Positions 41,035-55,783 of a DNA stretch of 64,000 nucleotides are shown here, one piece after another. The translations under genes were made by a program, and so were the position numbers. Below the pieces are notes generated by a model that was not told the DNA's origin, did not search any database, and saw only the letters and a program-made list of their open reading frames with translations. How positions within the stretch are numbered: the first letter of the stretch is position 1; every line of letters starts with the position of its first letter. Source of the DNA: Gymnogyps californianus (lineage: Eukaryota > Chordata > Aves > Accipitriformes > Cathartidae); NCBI RefSeq assembly GCF_018139145.2, contig NC_059500.1:59177607-59241606 (forward strand), read 5' to 3'.

Positions 41035-43260
41035 CACTGGTGGAGTTCGCAGTGCTGAGGGACATGGGACAGGCGAAGAGTAAAGTCAGGACCCTGAATT
41101 TTAGGAAAGCAAACTTCCAGCTGTTCAAGGAGTTAGTCAATAGGACCCCCTGGGAAACTGCCCTCAGGGACAAGGGAGCAGAACAGAGCTGGCAGATCTT
41201 TAAGGATGCTTTCCATAGAGTGCAAGAGCTCTCAATCCCCAGGTGGAAGAAATCAGGAAAGGAAGGCAAGAGACTGGCATGGCTGAGTCAAGACCTGCTG
41301 GTCAAACTAAAGGGCAAGAAGGAAATGCACAGGCAGTGGAAGCAGGGACAGGTATCCTGGGAAAAGTATAGGGACGTTGCCCGGTTCTGTAGGAATGGCG
41401 TCAGGAAGGCCAAGGCACGGCTGGAGCTGAACTTGGCAAGGGACGCAAGGAATAATAAGAAGGGCTTCTACAGGTATGTCAGCCAGAAAAGGGAGGTCAA
41501 AGAAAGTGTACCCACCCGATCAACATGACTGGCAAACTGGTAACAACGGACAAGGAGAAGGCTGAGGTACTCAACAATATTTTTGCCTCGGTCTTCACTG
41601 GCAACCTCACTTCCCACACCACTCGAGTGGATGGACCGCAAGACAGGGACTGGGGGAAGCAAAGTCCTTCCCACTGTAAGAGAAGATCAGGTTCATTACC
41701 ACCTGAGGAACCTGAACATACATAAGTCTATGGGACCTGAGGAGATGCATCCGAGAGTCCTGAGGGAATTGCCTGATGTAGTTGCCAAGCCACTCTCCAT
41801 GATATTTGAAAAGTCATGGCAGTCAGGTGAAGACCTCGGAGACTGTAAAGAGGGAAACATTGCACCCATTTTTAAAAAGGGTAGAAAGGAGGATCCTGGG
41901 AACTACCGACCTGTCAGCCTCACCGCTGTGCCTGGGAAGGCACAGATCCTCCTAGAAGCTATGCTAAGGCATATGGAGGACAGGGAGGTGATTCAAGACA
42001 GCCAGCATGGCTTCACCAAGGGCAAGTCTTGCCTGACCAACCTAGTGGCCTTCTATGATGGAGTGACTACATCAGTGGACAAGGGAAGAGCTACTCATGT
42101 CATCTATCTGGACTTCTGTAAGGCCTTTGACACGGTCCCCCCCAACATCCTTCTCTCTAAATTGGAGAGATATGGATTTGATGGGTGGACTGTTCCATGG
42201 ATAAGGAATTGGCTGAATGGTCGCATCCAGAGAGCAGTGGTCAATGGCTCAACGTCTGGATGGAGATCAGTGATGAGTGGTGTCCCTCAGGGGTCCATAC
42301 CGGGACCAGTACTGTTTAATATCTTCCTCAACAATATAGACAGTGGGATTGAGTGCACCCTCAGCAAATTTTCAGGTGACACCAAGCTGAGTGGCACAGT
42401 TAACACACCTGAGGGACGGCATGCCATTTAGAGGGACCTGGACAAGCTTCAGAAGTGGGCCCATGTGAACCTCATGAGGTTCAGCAAGGCCAAGTGCAAG
42501 GTTCTGTACGTGGGTCAGGGCAACTCCCAGTATCAATACAGGCTGGGGGATGAAGGGATTGAGAGCAGCCCTGCAGAGAAGGACTTGGGGGTACTGGTGG
42601 ATGAAAAACTGGACATGAGCCAGCAATGTGTGCTTGCAGCCCAGAAAACCAACCGTATCTTGGGCTGCATCAAAAGAAGTGTGGCCAGCAGGTTGAGGGA
42701 GGTGATTCTGCCCCTCTACTCCGCCCTGGTGAGACCCCGCCTGGAGTGCTGCGTCCAGCTCTGGAGTCATCAGCACAGGAAAGACATGGACCTGTTGGAG
42801 TGGGTCCAGAGGAGGGCCACAAAAATGATCAGAGGGATGGAACACCTCTCCTATGAGGAAAGGCTGAGAGAGTTGGGGTTGTTCAGCCTGGAGAAGAGAA
42901 GGCTCTGGGGAGACCTTGTTGTGGCCTTTCCATACTTAAAGGGGGCTTCTAAGAAAGATGGGGACAGACTTTTTAGTAGGGTCTGCAGTGATAGGACAAG
43001 GGGTAATGGTTTTAAACTAAAAGAGGGTAGATTCAGACTAGATATAAGGAAGACATTTTTTATGATGAGAGTGGTGAAACACTGGAACAGGTTGCCCAGA
43101 GAGGTGGTAGATGCCCCATCCCTGGAAACATTCAAGGTCAGGTTGGACGGGGCTCTGAGCAACCTGATCTAGTTGAAGATGGCCCTGCTCATTGCAGGGG
43201 GGGTTGGACTAGATGACCTTTAAAGGTCCCTTCCAACCCAAACCATTCTATGATTCTATA
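41035..43260 (+). mobile_element. CR1 LINE retrotransposon, 5'-truncated, in ARSB intron 4
   Basis: This is 2.2 kb of chicken-repeat-1 type LINE on the + strand, opposite to ARSB. It begins abruptly in the linker after the endonuclease domain (GGTGGAGTTCGCAGTG...). It then covers the reverse transcriptase and C-terminal region. It ends with the typical CR1 3' end: GGTTGGACTAGATGACCTTT, GGTCCCTTCCAACCC and an ATTCTATG-ATTCTATA tail. The gag-like ORF1 and the endonuclease are missing, the usual result of 5' truncation during target-primed reverse transcription. Base composition contrasts sharply with the AT-rich flanks. The open frame is nearly intact, implying a fairly young copy. No convincing target duplication is visible, which is normal for CR1. 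Confidence 0.97.
41040..43172 (+). pseudogene. CR1 ORF2 remnant (reverse transcriptase), inactivated
   Basis: Frame 41040 carries the post-endonuclease linker up to a TGA at 41526-41528. That stop follows a 1-nt deletion at about 41515-41520. The coding sense continues in another frame ([13 protein letters not shown]) until a compensating extra G near 41655 restores the first frame. RT motifs follow: [17 protein letters not shown], motif [10 protein letters not shown], motif B G-V-P-Q-G-S. Motif C at 42369-42380 reads F-S-G-D instead of F-A-D-D, losing a catalytic aspartate. A TAG at 42429-42431 stands where CR1 usually has Gln (A-I-Q-R-D-L). After it the C-terminal domain runs open to 43172, including V-Q-R-R-A-T-K-M-I and [10 protein letters not shown]. 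The copy cannot encode an active enzyme. Confidence 0.93.
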
Positions 43261-46200
43261 AAATCAAGCTATTTAAGAAAACATAATAGCAGATATTAAA
43301 AAAATATTAGTGCTCTACATGACGGATTTAGTATATATTCACTCCGCTGAGTGATTCCTAGTGATATTAAAAGCAGTATTCCTCTTTTCCTTGCATATTC
43401 AAAGTTCAAAAGTTGGTTATAGAAGAAATTTAGGTTCTAAAAGAATAATGGCAATATACAAAAGAGATGTTGTAGCTATCTCCTTTGTTAATGTTGGTTA
43501 AGAAACTAGTTGATTAGTCAATGCCATATATTTGGCTATATCTTAATATTTAGTACCTTTAATAGTATTTGGTAATTTAATAGTACCCAATATATATGTA
43601 AATTCATGGCGGTAGTCTAAAACAACATACAGGACAAGGAAGAAATACTAAGAGTCATGCAAGGAAGACTTGTGACGAAAAACAGAGAAAGATGATTTAC
43701 TCAAAGTTTTTCTAAGCTTTTTGAAATCACCTGTAGTGTTACATTACAAGACAGTCTCCCACAGAAGTGGAAGACATTTCACTGTTTGGATACCTAAGAT
43801 GGGCAATCAGGGAAATGGACAGAAACCCATACCCACCAGGTCCTAGTAAAATAAGGAAGGAGCAAATTCCTTCCCTCTCCTCAAGTTTCTGATACGTTTC
43901 CACTGTGCAATACCCGAGCTGAGAATGATGAAAGCTTAAAAAGAAACTCAAAGTCACATGGTTTTGGGACGTTCTTCCCCTTTTCTTGTTGTGCTACTTC
44001 ATTAGGAGATTTTATGAGTTGTAAACAGCAACAACAGAAATATACTTCTAATCCTGAATCTCATAGCATCTAAAGTGATCCTACCACCATGCCACCATCA
44101 GCCAGGCAGCACAATTACCTTAACAGAGGATGAATCACAGGGGATGACAGATTGAGGACAGATTTTTAACCACCTTTGTCTCACTGATCCAAAACAGTAT
44201 GAACCACTAAACTGGATGATGGAAGATGTTGCTTCTTTCTCTCCTTTGTGTAATTCTGGCTTTGTTTTCTAATACAGAGATTTTTATTTTTCTCTCTGCT
44301 ACTGCAATCTTGTATTTTAAAAACCAAATGCAATTCAACTTCAAGCACTAGTGACCATATAGGTTCCTTTAATCCACAACAACTAAACAATAATGGGTGT
44401 AACAAGTATAGAAAAAGATGGCAGATATAAGATGGCATATTCAATTCATCCACAGTTTAATTCTGTAAACATTTGTTACATGTTACATATCTAGTGCTCC
44501 TTTGAAGGGCTGGGGCTTTATGAGCAATCATGCTCTTATTCTTAATCAGAACCATATGGAGGTCAGTGTGAGGGTCCATCCAACTGAAACAGAACTGGAA
44601 AGTATATTAAAAGTTAACTGTGAAATTATTTCATATGTAACTTAAAGAGTTTAAGAAGCCAATTTAACAATGTTAGTGTCTCAGTATTGTTGAAAACAGC
44701 ATGTCAATGAAGTGACTCACACTACCTAACGATATTTCTACAAAGCAGATTTCTGAAGTTTGCAACTAAAAATAAAAGAAGTAACATGCAACACGCAAAC
44801 AACCTCAGACAAAGATAAACAAAAGACAGAAGACGGGACGAAACCCATATCCCTGTACCATTCTTGCTGTTGCCTATTTCTGATGGGGAGACTGCAGAAA
44901 GCCAAACCCCAGCAGTTTTATTTACATGAAGTGCCGACATCTCTTTTCCATAAAGCAAAACTGGGCTTTGTATGATTTTGTTTTAAATACTATTGAAATT
45001 ATGGAGGCAGTCAATAGTTCATAGTAATAAAAAGCAAAGAAGGGGAACTACAAGCAACACTGATACAATAGTTTAAAACCCTTACAGTTATTTAGCGGAC
45101 ATGATATCACTATGTACCGTTCAATATGTACTTATTTAAAAATGAAGTGATGGATATAAGCAGGAGACAAGTCTACATGTGTAATTCTCGTACACAGAAG
45201 TTTGGATTTAACACTACAATCGGTTGCCAATATCAACATAACAAGCAGGCAGTTAGCTGTTGCTTTTTTTTAAAAAAAAACCCTCTTTTAATTTTCTGTG
45301 TGAATTTTGTATATATGAAAGGGAATTAAATAGCACTTACTAGTGCCAGACACAATACAAGCAAGCACCAGACAGCTTCAATGCACAGCTCTGTAAATGC
45401 ATCTCATTTTTGACCTCCAACATTCTTGCTGAGAGTCTAGGTCACAGAACAGGACTTCAGAGCCCTTCCTTTGTGTGATTTAAGCTCATGGCTGTGACTC
45501 ACAGTTAAACAGAAAGCACTGTCGATAATAGTGGTAAAGGATCACATTTGGGGAAAATTTCTCCCCTCTGATCTTCACAGCATGAATAATGCTTGTTCTG
45601 TACATGTTCCAAATGCAGAACTCCCACTGAGGTTTCATTTAAAAAAAAAAAAGTACAGAATATACAGCAGAGATCTACACTGCGGATAAGAGACTTGCAG
45701 CATGAATTAGAGAATAACTTTGCCCTTAATTTGAACTCAAGTTCTTCCCTGCTTCCCCATATTGCATCTGAAGGATCCATTTGTTGCTACGTTTTTCAAT
45801 CATGCTGCAAGTGTGACAGAAATGCAAGCACACTCCCTCTGATGGCTAACATGAAACATGTATTTTCAATGAAATGAACCAAAAATCATTTGTTTAAGAT
45901 CAGTTGATGAAAAAACATCTGTTGTATACTTCAGTCTGATGCTGTATACTCTCAGTGGAAAGAGTAACCTTGAAGGTTCAATATAAGCAGCAGAAAAGCC
46001 ACTCAAAAAAGTGTCTTCAGAGTGCTGATGCATTATTATGTTTTCAGTGCTTAATATAGATTGTTTTGTGTGTGTGACGGAAGGACTACTGAAAGTCTTT
46101 CCATTAGAGGGACCATAGAAAAAGAAAACTACACCTTCTACTATAAAATTCTGCTAATGTGATTCTTGTTGTACTCTAAATACACTCATAGGGCTTTCAT

Positions 46201-49200
46201 TTTCCATCAAGGGAACATTATACCTCTCCTGCATCAGAGCATCATTTGCTGAGTAACTTTACTGAGCATTTACAGAGCAACTTTTACTCAGTTGTGCTCA
46301 GATAAATCAACCTCTACAGTTTTTTGTAACTCACCAGAACTGCCTCTTTATTCTCCTGACTTTTCCAAAGTGGAAAAAAAAAAAGGGGGGGGAAATTGAT
46401 CTCATGGAAAAAAAATGCATTTGATGTACACAAGATTCTAATAGTTACAAAATTAGCCCTACAAAGCTGCATGAACAATGTCCTTTTTCATCCTATTAAA
46501 TTCTCTTTTTTTCTTTTTCTTTTTTCCCTCCCTCCCAGTACAGCTTTCATGATAGGAGCAATCCTAGCGCCAACAGTTTCAGGGGACTGCTTTCATTGTA
46601 AGCAGTCTCAGTAATTAAACAGGTCTCAGTAGTTACAGACCCTGCTGTGTCAGGTCTATGCTAGCATTCACCATCACTAAACACAAGAGAAACACAGAGG
46701 GAAATTTTAACCTAAAACCAACGGGAATAACCTGACAAACTGTCCATATGTCTGCAGTAAGCATGTTAAATGAGACACAGTTGAGAAAACTTTGGACTTG
46801 TCCCAGTGACAGGGCACTGAACCTGACCACGGATTTTGAGTGTAGAAGATTCTGACACAAAGAATAATGGCTTCTTAAACACTATTATGGAGAACAAACT
46901 AGCATAGTTTAATAACAATCATAGTTTAAGACAACCTTTTGAGAGCTGTGGGAAATTATTAAACATTGTTAACATGTAAAATGAGTTGTTTTCAGCATTC
47001 ATCTCAGTCTGAGAAAAAATTTGCTAGGATAACTATTAGCATGCTTAAGTCAAAGCTTTACACAAAAATGACCAGCTTGAGACTCTGGGCAAAAGTAACT
47101 TCTGAGTTTCATTTACAAGTGAACTTCACTTTAAGCACTGGCATTTGCTACAATCAGGAAGAAAAATTCAAGATTCCACTTATGTTGGAATTGTTAAACA
47201 CAAACGGAAAAAAGAAGCGAGTGTCTCTGGCACAAGGTCACTCTTGGTTCAGGAACTCAGGTTTGGAGTGTTAGGTTTTGCACGGAAAAAGCAGGGTGGA
47301 TAGGGAGGCGTTAATGCTAGAAGGAAGGGAAGGTACATAAACACTTCCTGCAAAAGATTTTGGGTTTTCACATGATTTTAAAACAGAGGGGAAAAAAATA
47401 ATTAATATATTGACTAGCAACATCTTCTCAGTTTTCATTTGAAATTAATTTCCATCATAACATTTCCGCCTTTGATAATATATTCTTACAAATCAGTCTA
47501 GATGTCTCATTACTATTACCTGCATCATATGCCAGAGAAGATATTCTTTTATTTCAAAAAAATTTATTCCTACCACCCATACCTTAATGTGGAAGAAGCC
47601 TAAAAAAAGAATAAAAGCCAACACTGGAGTGTAAAACACCAACCACACGCACCTTTCACTATTTATCACTGACATGCAACAACTCTGACCAATGCAAGTA
47701 CAGTGATCAGCCACAACTTTGCCTGTATAATAACAAGCTTAAATTATCAAGAAACAGAAAAGTAATATTTGGGAATATATGAAGTCAAATAACTAGTTTG
47801 ATTGAAGGTGCTTGCAGCTAAGGCACCTGTGCTTATTTCCTCTTAGGAAGCAGCAGATGCTTAGGCAGTAGATGCACCAGGCATCTTCCTCGCTGGCAAT
47901 GCACCGAACCTCTCAGAACCTCCTGACAAGACCAATTAAAGCAGGTCTTCAGATCTGTAACTGAGCAGGTTTACTAAAAAAGTATGACAACACAACCTTC
48001 AAAATTAGCACCTCTGACACCACAGCCAGAGAGTAACTGCTCTAACCAATCTGTCCTTCAGTTGGTTTGGACAATCTGCAATTAAGAGTCTCTCTGAAGT
48101 CCCTTACCAGCAAAAGAGAAGGAGCAGGAGTTCATTCAGGAGCAAAGATGTCACGGAGAAGATAAAAAACTGCCCTTAGGGTACCATTGGAAGTCAGATC
48201 CCTGGTTTCTACCAAAGTAGGAGCTGGAAATAAGCAAAAAAATTCCCAGCATTTTATTAGACAAAAGCCACAATATGCTGGCTGGAAAGGGGGTGGGGGC
48301 GGGGAGAGAGACTGAGAAAAAGTTTTTATTAGGGTAATATGAAATTTTTGGGGGGAAAAAATCTAGGAGTGTGAGAGAGACTGTATATACATCAGCAAGT
48401 ATGTCCAGAACAATCTGTGCTTTTATTAATCATAATTCTAAAACGATAAAAAGACCCTCTTTTGGAGTGAAAACAGTCATCACTGTCACATGCACCATTA
48501 TGGAAAGGATTTATGTGGTTTCCTCTTAGCAATGTAAACCAAGGCTTGAAAAGTTCCATGTATTTTACTGTTCAAAGCCCTCTTACGGCAACTACCAGAC
48601 ACTACAGTGCTAATCCACATTTAAGAATTAACAGACATATTGGAAGAAAGAGTGGTAAGGAGTTTAGCTCCAAAATTATTTAATATATTAAAAAGCTGAA
48701 AGTTAAATAAAGCAAAGGATAGTAGCTTTACTACAGAACTGAAATTAGAGGTTGGATTCCTTTGCTCTAATGTTGGCAAGTTTCCACCAAAATTACCTGT
48801 AATATGTTGCAGAAACTATAAACACATGGTATTTACAGCAAAACCCTACTGCTTACTTCAAATCATAGGTCTACATTTGAAGCAAAATTTGGAGTCTAAG
48901 CCAGTGTTAATAGTGCTGAGGTAAATTTGTACCGCTTGAATGACTTTTATGACCTTTATTTATTTTAAATCAAGGCCCTCTTCATGAAAGTTGGTAGTTA
49001 TAGTCTCTCATGTTTGCTAAAAAGAAAAATAAACCTACATCTCATTCTTTTTGATTTTAAGTGGATAAAAAGCCATGGGCACCCAAGACAGCGCTGCATC
49101 CATTTTTATCTGTTTTGCTTGAACAGGCAATGACTTCATTTTCACCACTGATCTCATTAGCAGAGACTTACTTGTATCTGTAGTATAAAAGGTGCTCCAT

Positions 49201-52188
49201 AAAAGCAAATTCCATTTCATACCACACCAGTCAAGACTTTTCAAGGTACTACTTGATACACAAATGTAACACCACATACCATTGAACTAGCTCATCTTTT
49301 TCACCTGTAGAAATAGCTTGTGTATCTGTTCAAAAAGACATTAGAGGTGTTGATTTACATGATACACTGATGGAGTCAGACTTTACTAATGACCAGATTA
49401 CTTCATTTTTGGCCCGGTGTCTCCATCAGGCCACTTTAAAGAGGAACTGGAGTTCTTCTACACATTTTACAAGGCCCTTTTAAAATGTGCAGTATTTCCA
49501 TTTGCCAACTGGCATGTTTTCAAGGCAATCCTGGTTGAGCCATAACATATACAAACAGGAAGAAACACGAAAGAGTTTAATAAAAAGAAATCTACCATGA
49601 GAGCAAAGATTGTATCATGTTCTAGAGTATTTCAATGAGCACCCACTAAAAAGAGATCTCTAATTTAGGGGTCGACACTTCACAGTGAAGGAATCAACCA
49701 GAAGACTGTATGTTTGTTGCAATCCTACTTGCTATAGCACACAATAGCAAATGATCACTTGTAAATTATTTGCGGGGGGGGTGGGGTGGAATTTTGAAGC
49801 AGTGAGAGACACAAACATCCAAGTGTGAATTTTGGACGCAACTAAACAGCAAACAGTAATGAATCTAGTAAAATCTACTGTAAAAGTAGATTTTCCTTTT
49901 CCTCTACAGCTTTCCAACACTACAGTTATCAAACCACACAGGTTTATAACAAAACAGAGAGTGCTTTTATGACCCTGTGTCTTTAACTACTACGCCGAGG
50001 AGACGCATAGATACTGCTCATTAAAATTATGGATACACTTTATCCTTCCCTAGATTCTCCCTTGCAGTCTTCATTTAAATCCTTAAATTGATTCTTAATC
50101 CCACAACATGGGAAGAACTTTCTTGGAGAGAATTCCTGATTGTAGAGGAAAATGTGTCTCTCTTGCCATACTGAGCAAGCGGAGGGTCTCCCAGTCCCAG
50201 GAGAGCACTTGGGGCAGGGAGAGGGGGCACAGCTTCCTCGAGCAGGCATGACCTCAAGAGCTGAAGGTAATATCATACTATAAGTATCTACCTGTATTAT
50301 AGCTTCCAGTGCACACTAAGACTCCCAATTACAAAGGACTTGAAAGCTGTGCAGAGAGATGTCACATAGCCCAACTCTCTGCACAAGATGCTCAATTGCA
50401 GACCTTCTTGTGTTTCTTTTCAACCATGTTCTAATGCCCATTTTAAAACACACCACCTGCAAGAGCGAAAAATATAATATAGAAAAACTGAATAGATTTC
50501 ACACTTCTTTTTTTGCCTTTTTTTTAATGCTTAATGGTTTCAACATTTGTTTTTTGGAAATTGGGTCTTTAATGCATGCAATGTTTTATGCCTGTAAAGA
50601 ATAGTTGTTTGAAGTGAAGAGAGAACACTGAAAAAACCCGACTCACTGCCTCTGGCCTGCTTGATCTAGGCACAATTTCCCTGCATTTCAATCATATTAA
50701 ATTCCACTCCTGTCAGTTTAAAATGTCAATTAACTCAAGATAGGCCCCATTAGATAAGGCAGACACTAGATTCTCCTGACTGTTTGACTCTTGTTGAAAT
50801 GCACCTGTAATTGCTTGCAAGATAACTACTGTTAAAAACAGGGTATACTATCACTGTTTGGAAAAAAATGTTTTATAATAAAAAAAATAAATTTGTCTTT
50901 TTAATTCAGTCATACCCTGTAATTCCAACTCAGATGTCTTTAGTTTTATTCCACAACGTACTGAACAAACATTACTGAAATAACTCTACCAGGACCCCAT
51001 CAGCAAAGACTGGATTTTTTCCATATGGAATAAATATTGGTATCATTTTCCATATGGCTTTGCTTACTTTCAGTTCTAAATATGAAAACATCACAAACAG
51101 AAACAGGCCTAGAAAAGTTATCGAATCCTGTTAGAGCCAAAACCTGGACACAAATGTAACACTGTAAGGCAAACAGGTTTGGACTCAAAATGAAATTCCA
51201 AGATTCCAAGTGCTATAGGAAGCAGCTGCTAAACTCAAAACACATCACTGCATTTTCATCAAACCTTGGGGTTTGGGTTTTTTTGTTGTTGTTGCTGTTG
51301 TTGTAGTTTTTTAAAGTGTTCCCAGAAAATTAATTTGCCATTTTGACAGCCCTAATATGTAAAGCCTGGGCAAAAGAGCAACTGTAAGCATTGAAAGGCT
51401 ATTTCCCACTCCTAACCAAACAAGAACAACTATGTTCCTGAAACCCACCCAAGCAGCTGTATTTCAAAAAGGTTCTGTTTCATTCCTAATTTGGAAACAA
51501 AGGAGACTGCTTTGTAATGTATTATTTGCATTACCCTAATAATCTAGAAACCAGATCGTGTGCTAGTACATACAAAAACTTAGCCTGTAATTTGGCAGCC
51601 TAGACTGTATCATCACATATTAACCTTTTTTATTAACAGACCTTTGCTTCATGAGAGTAAGGTGCCAGTGAAATATTTCAAGCAAGACAACAATTACATG
51701 TTATATGAAAGTAAGGGAAAGAAAGAGTTTTGGCTTCAAACTGCTTCCTGTCTGGCTGTTTGTGATTCATGCAACACATGGCAATTTATAGACTGATCAG
51801 ACAGCTACCTAGAGCTCAGGATAAATGAATCTGGTAGATCGCTCTCAGTAAGGATCCAATTCTGACAGATACTCAGTAACCGCAGTGGCAAGTAAGATGC
51901 CTCCAACTTCACCGCACTCCTCAGTTTTTACAATGCTGTTTTTACTCCAATAGGAGCATCCCCCATTTGCACAGACACTTCTTCAGAGTTGTTTTCGTCA
52001 TGCTTGAGAAAGCCATAAGAGCGGGGAGAGAAACTGCTTCTTCTGGTATAAAGTCCTGTTTCACTTGCATCGCTCTTCTATAGTTAGAAAATATACGCAG
52101 GAAGGACAGAGGGGCCAGATGTCTCTGCAGTCAGCTTGTTAGACACCGTATCAAAGTTATTACTGAAAGAATATATAAATGAACTTAC

Positions 52189-52396
52189 CAGTAGAGAAAA
52201 CAAGAACTGTGTTGTCCCAAAGACCATATCTTTTCAGAGCATCAGTAAGATTTCCTACAGCTTCATCCATAAGAGTCACCATCCCTGCATAATGGCGTCT
52301 CTTTACATCTTTAATGGAAGAATATGGTTTCATGTATTCTTCAGGGACCTCAAGAGGTTCATGGACAGACTGAAAAGCAAGGTAGAGAAAGAGGGG
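52189..52396 (-). CDS. ARSB: ARSB coding exon 4: substrate-site histidine
   Basis: Encodes residues 218-286 plus the first base of codon 287 (208 nt). The acceptor is CTCCACCCCAG and the donor is GTAAGT. It begins [15 protein letters not shown]229 corresponds to human active-site H242. A sequon N266-L-T is present. The last codons read V-F-S-T, and codon 287 is split across intron 4 to give Asp, the human D300 metal ligand. Open frame beyond both exon edges is intron read-through. Intron 3, between this exon and exon 3, is only 561 bp. Confidence 0.95.
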
Positions 52397-52957
52397 CTGG
52401 GGTGGAGGGGATAGAACGGAAATTAGTTGAACATAAAGTACTAAATGCAAAAGTTACTGCAGCAAAAGCAGCCCTGATTCATCAACAACTGCAGGCACTG
52501 TGCTTTGATTTCTTCTACACTTCTCTCTTCTAATCCCCAAACATAAACTAATAAAACTTTGATAAGGACTTTTGCGAAGCTGTGAAAAAATATCAGGTGT
52601 ATCTTTTCTTCGTAACACAGTTGTTAACAGTTTCTATGAAACTTCTCCCATTAAACTTTCCATTCTCTTTTTAGAAGAGCAAACTACATGCTAAATCATT
52701 TCTATAAATTAATTACTTGTATTATTAAAAAAAAAATGGAGAAGGGTAGCAGGCCAGGGCTGTGTAGCCAAAGCTGATTCTGACAGCAGACAAGGCAAGT
52801 TTTTCCAGTGCTACTTCTCACATTTAGCTCTACGCACCCTGCTGAATAGCCCGGAATTACAGCTCAAGCGCAGGTCTCTCCATTAATATTTCATTAAGAT
52901 TTTTTTTTAAGCATTCTTTAGTGTTGAAGTTATCAAAGTAACAGCTGCTGACTATAC
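52397..52957 (-). other. ARSB: ARSB intron 3
   Basis: 561 bp between exons 3 and 4, the shortest intron here, with a GGGG-rich stretch next to the exon 4 acceptor. No other feature seen. Confidence 0.88.
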
Positions 52958-53148
52958 CTTCTCAGTTTTGTGATTGGCTATAAGATCTATAGCTCTTTCT
53001 GTGAATAAATTAGTGGAGTACATGTTTTCAAACCCCGTTGCGACTTCCTCTCCATCTCGAAAGTCCAGAGCACAGCGTGTTATGTTCTTTGCTTTAATGA
53101 GGACGCAACGGTCATGAGAATAATAATCCTCACTCCCCAGAAGATAGC
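52958..53148 (-). CDS. ARSB: ARSB coding exon 3
   Basis: Encodes the rest of codon 154 (Gly) through residue 217 (191 nt). The acceptor is CCTGTTCTAG and the donor is GTATAG, ending in phase 0. The translation begins [11 protein letters not shown] and includes [15 protein letters not shown], both near-identical to human ARSB. An N-glycosylation sequon N175-I-T corresponds to human N188. The frame remains open upstream of the acceptor into the intron, but the homology stops exactly at the splice site, so the upstream Met is not a start. Confidence 0.95.

Positions 53149-55783
<2,635 letters not shown>

Noticed and set aside
41025..43268. Target-site duplication for the CR1 (TCTATA-like on both sides)
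   Set aside because: The right-hand TCTATA belongs to the CR1 tail repeat itself, and CR1 normally makes no clear duplications.
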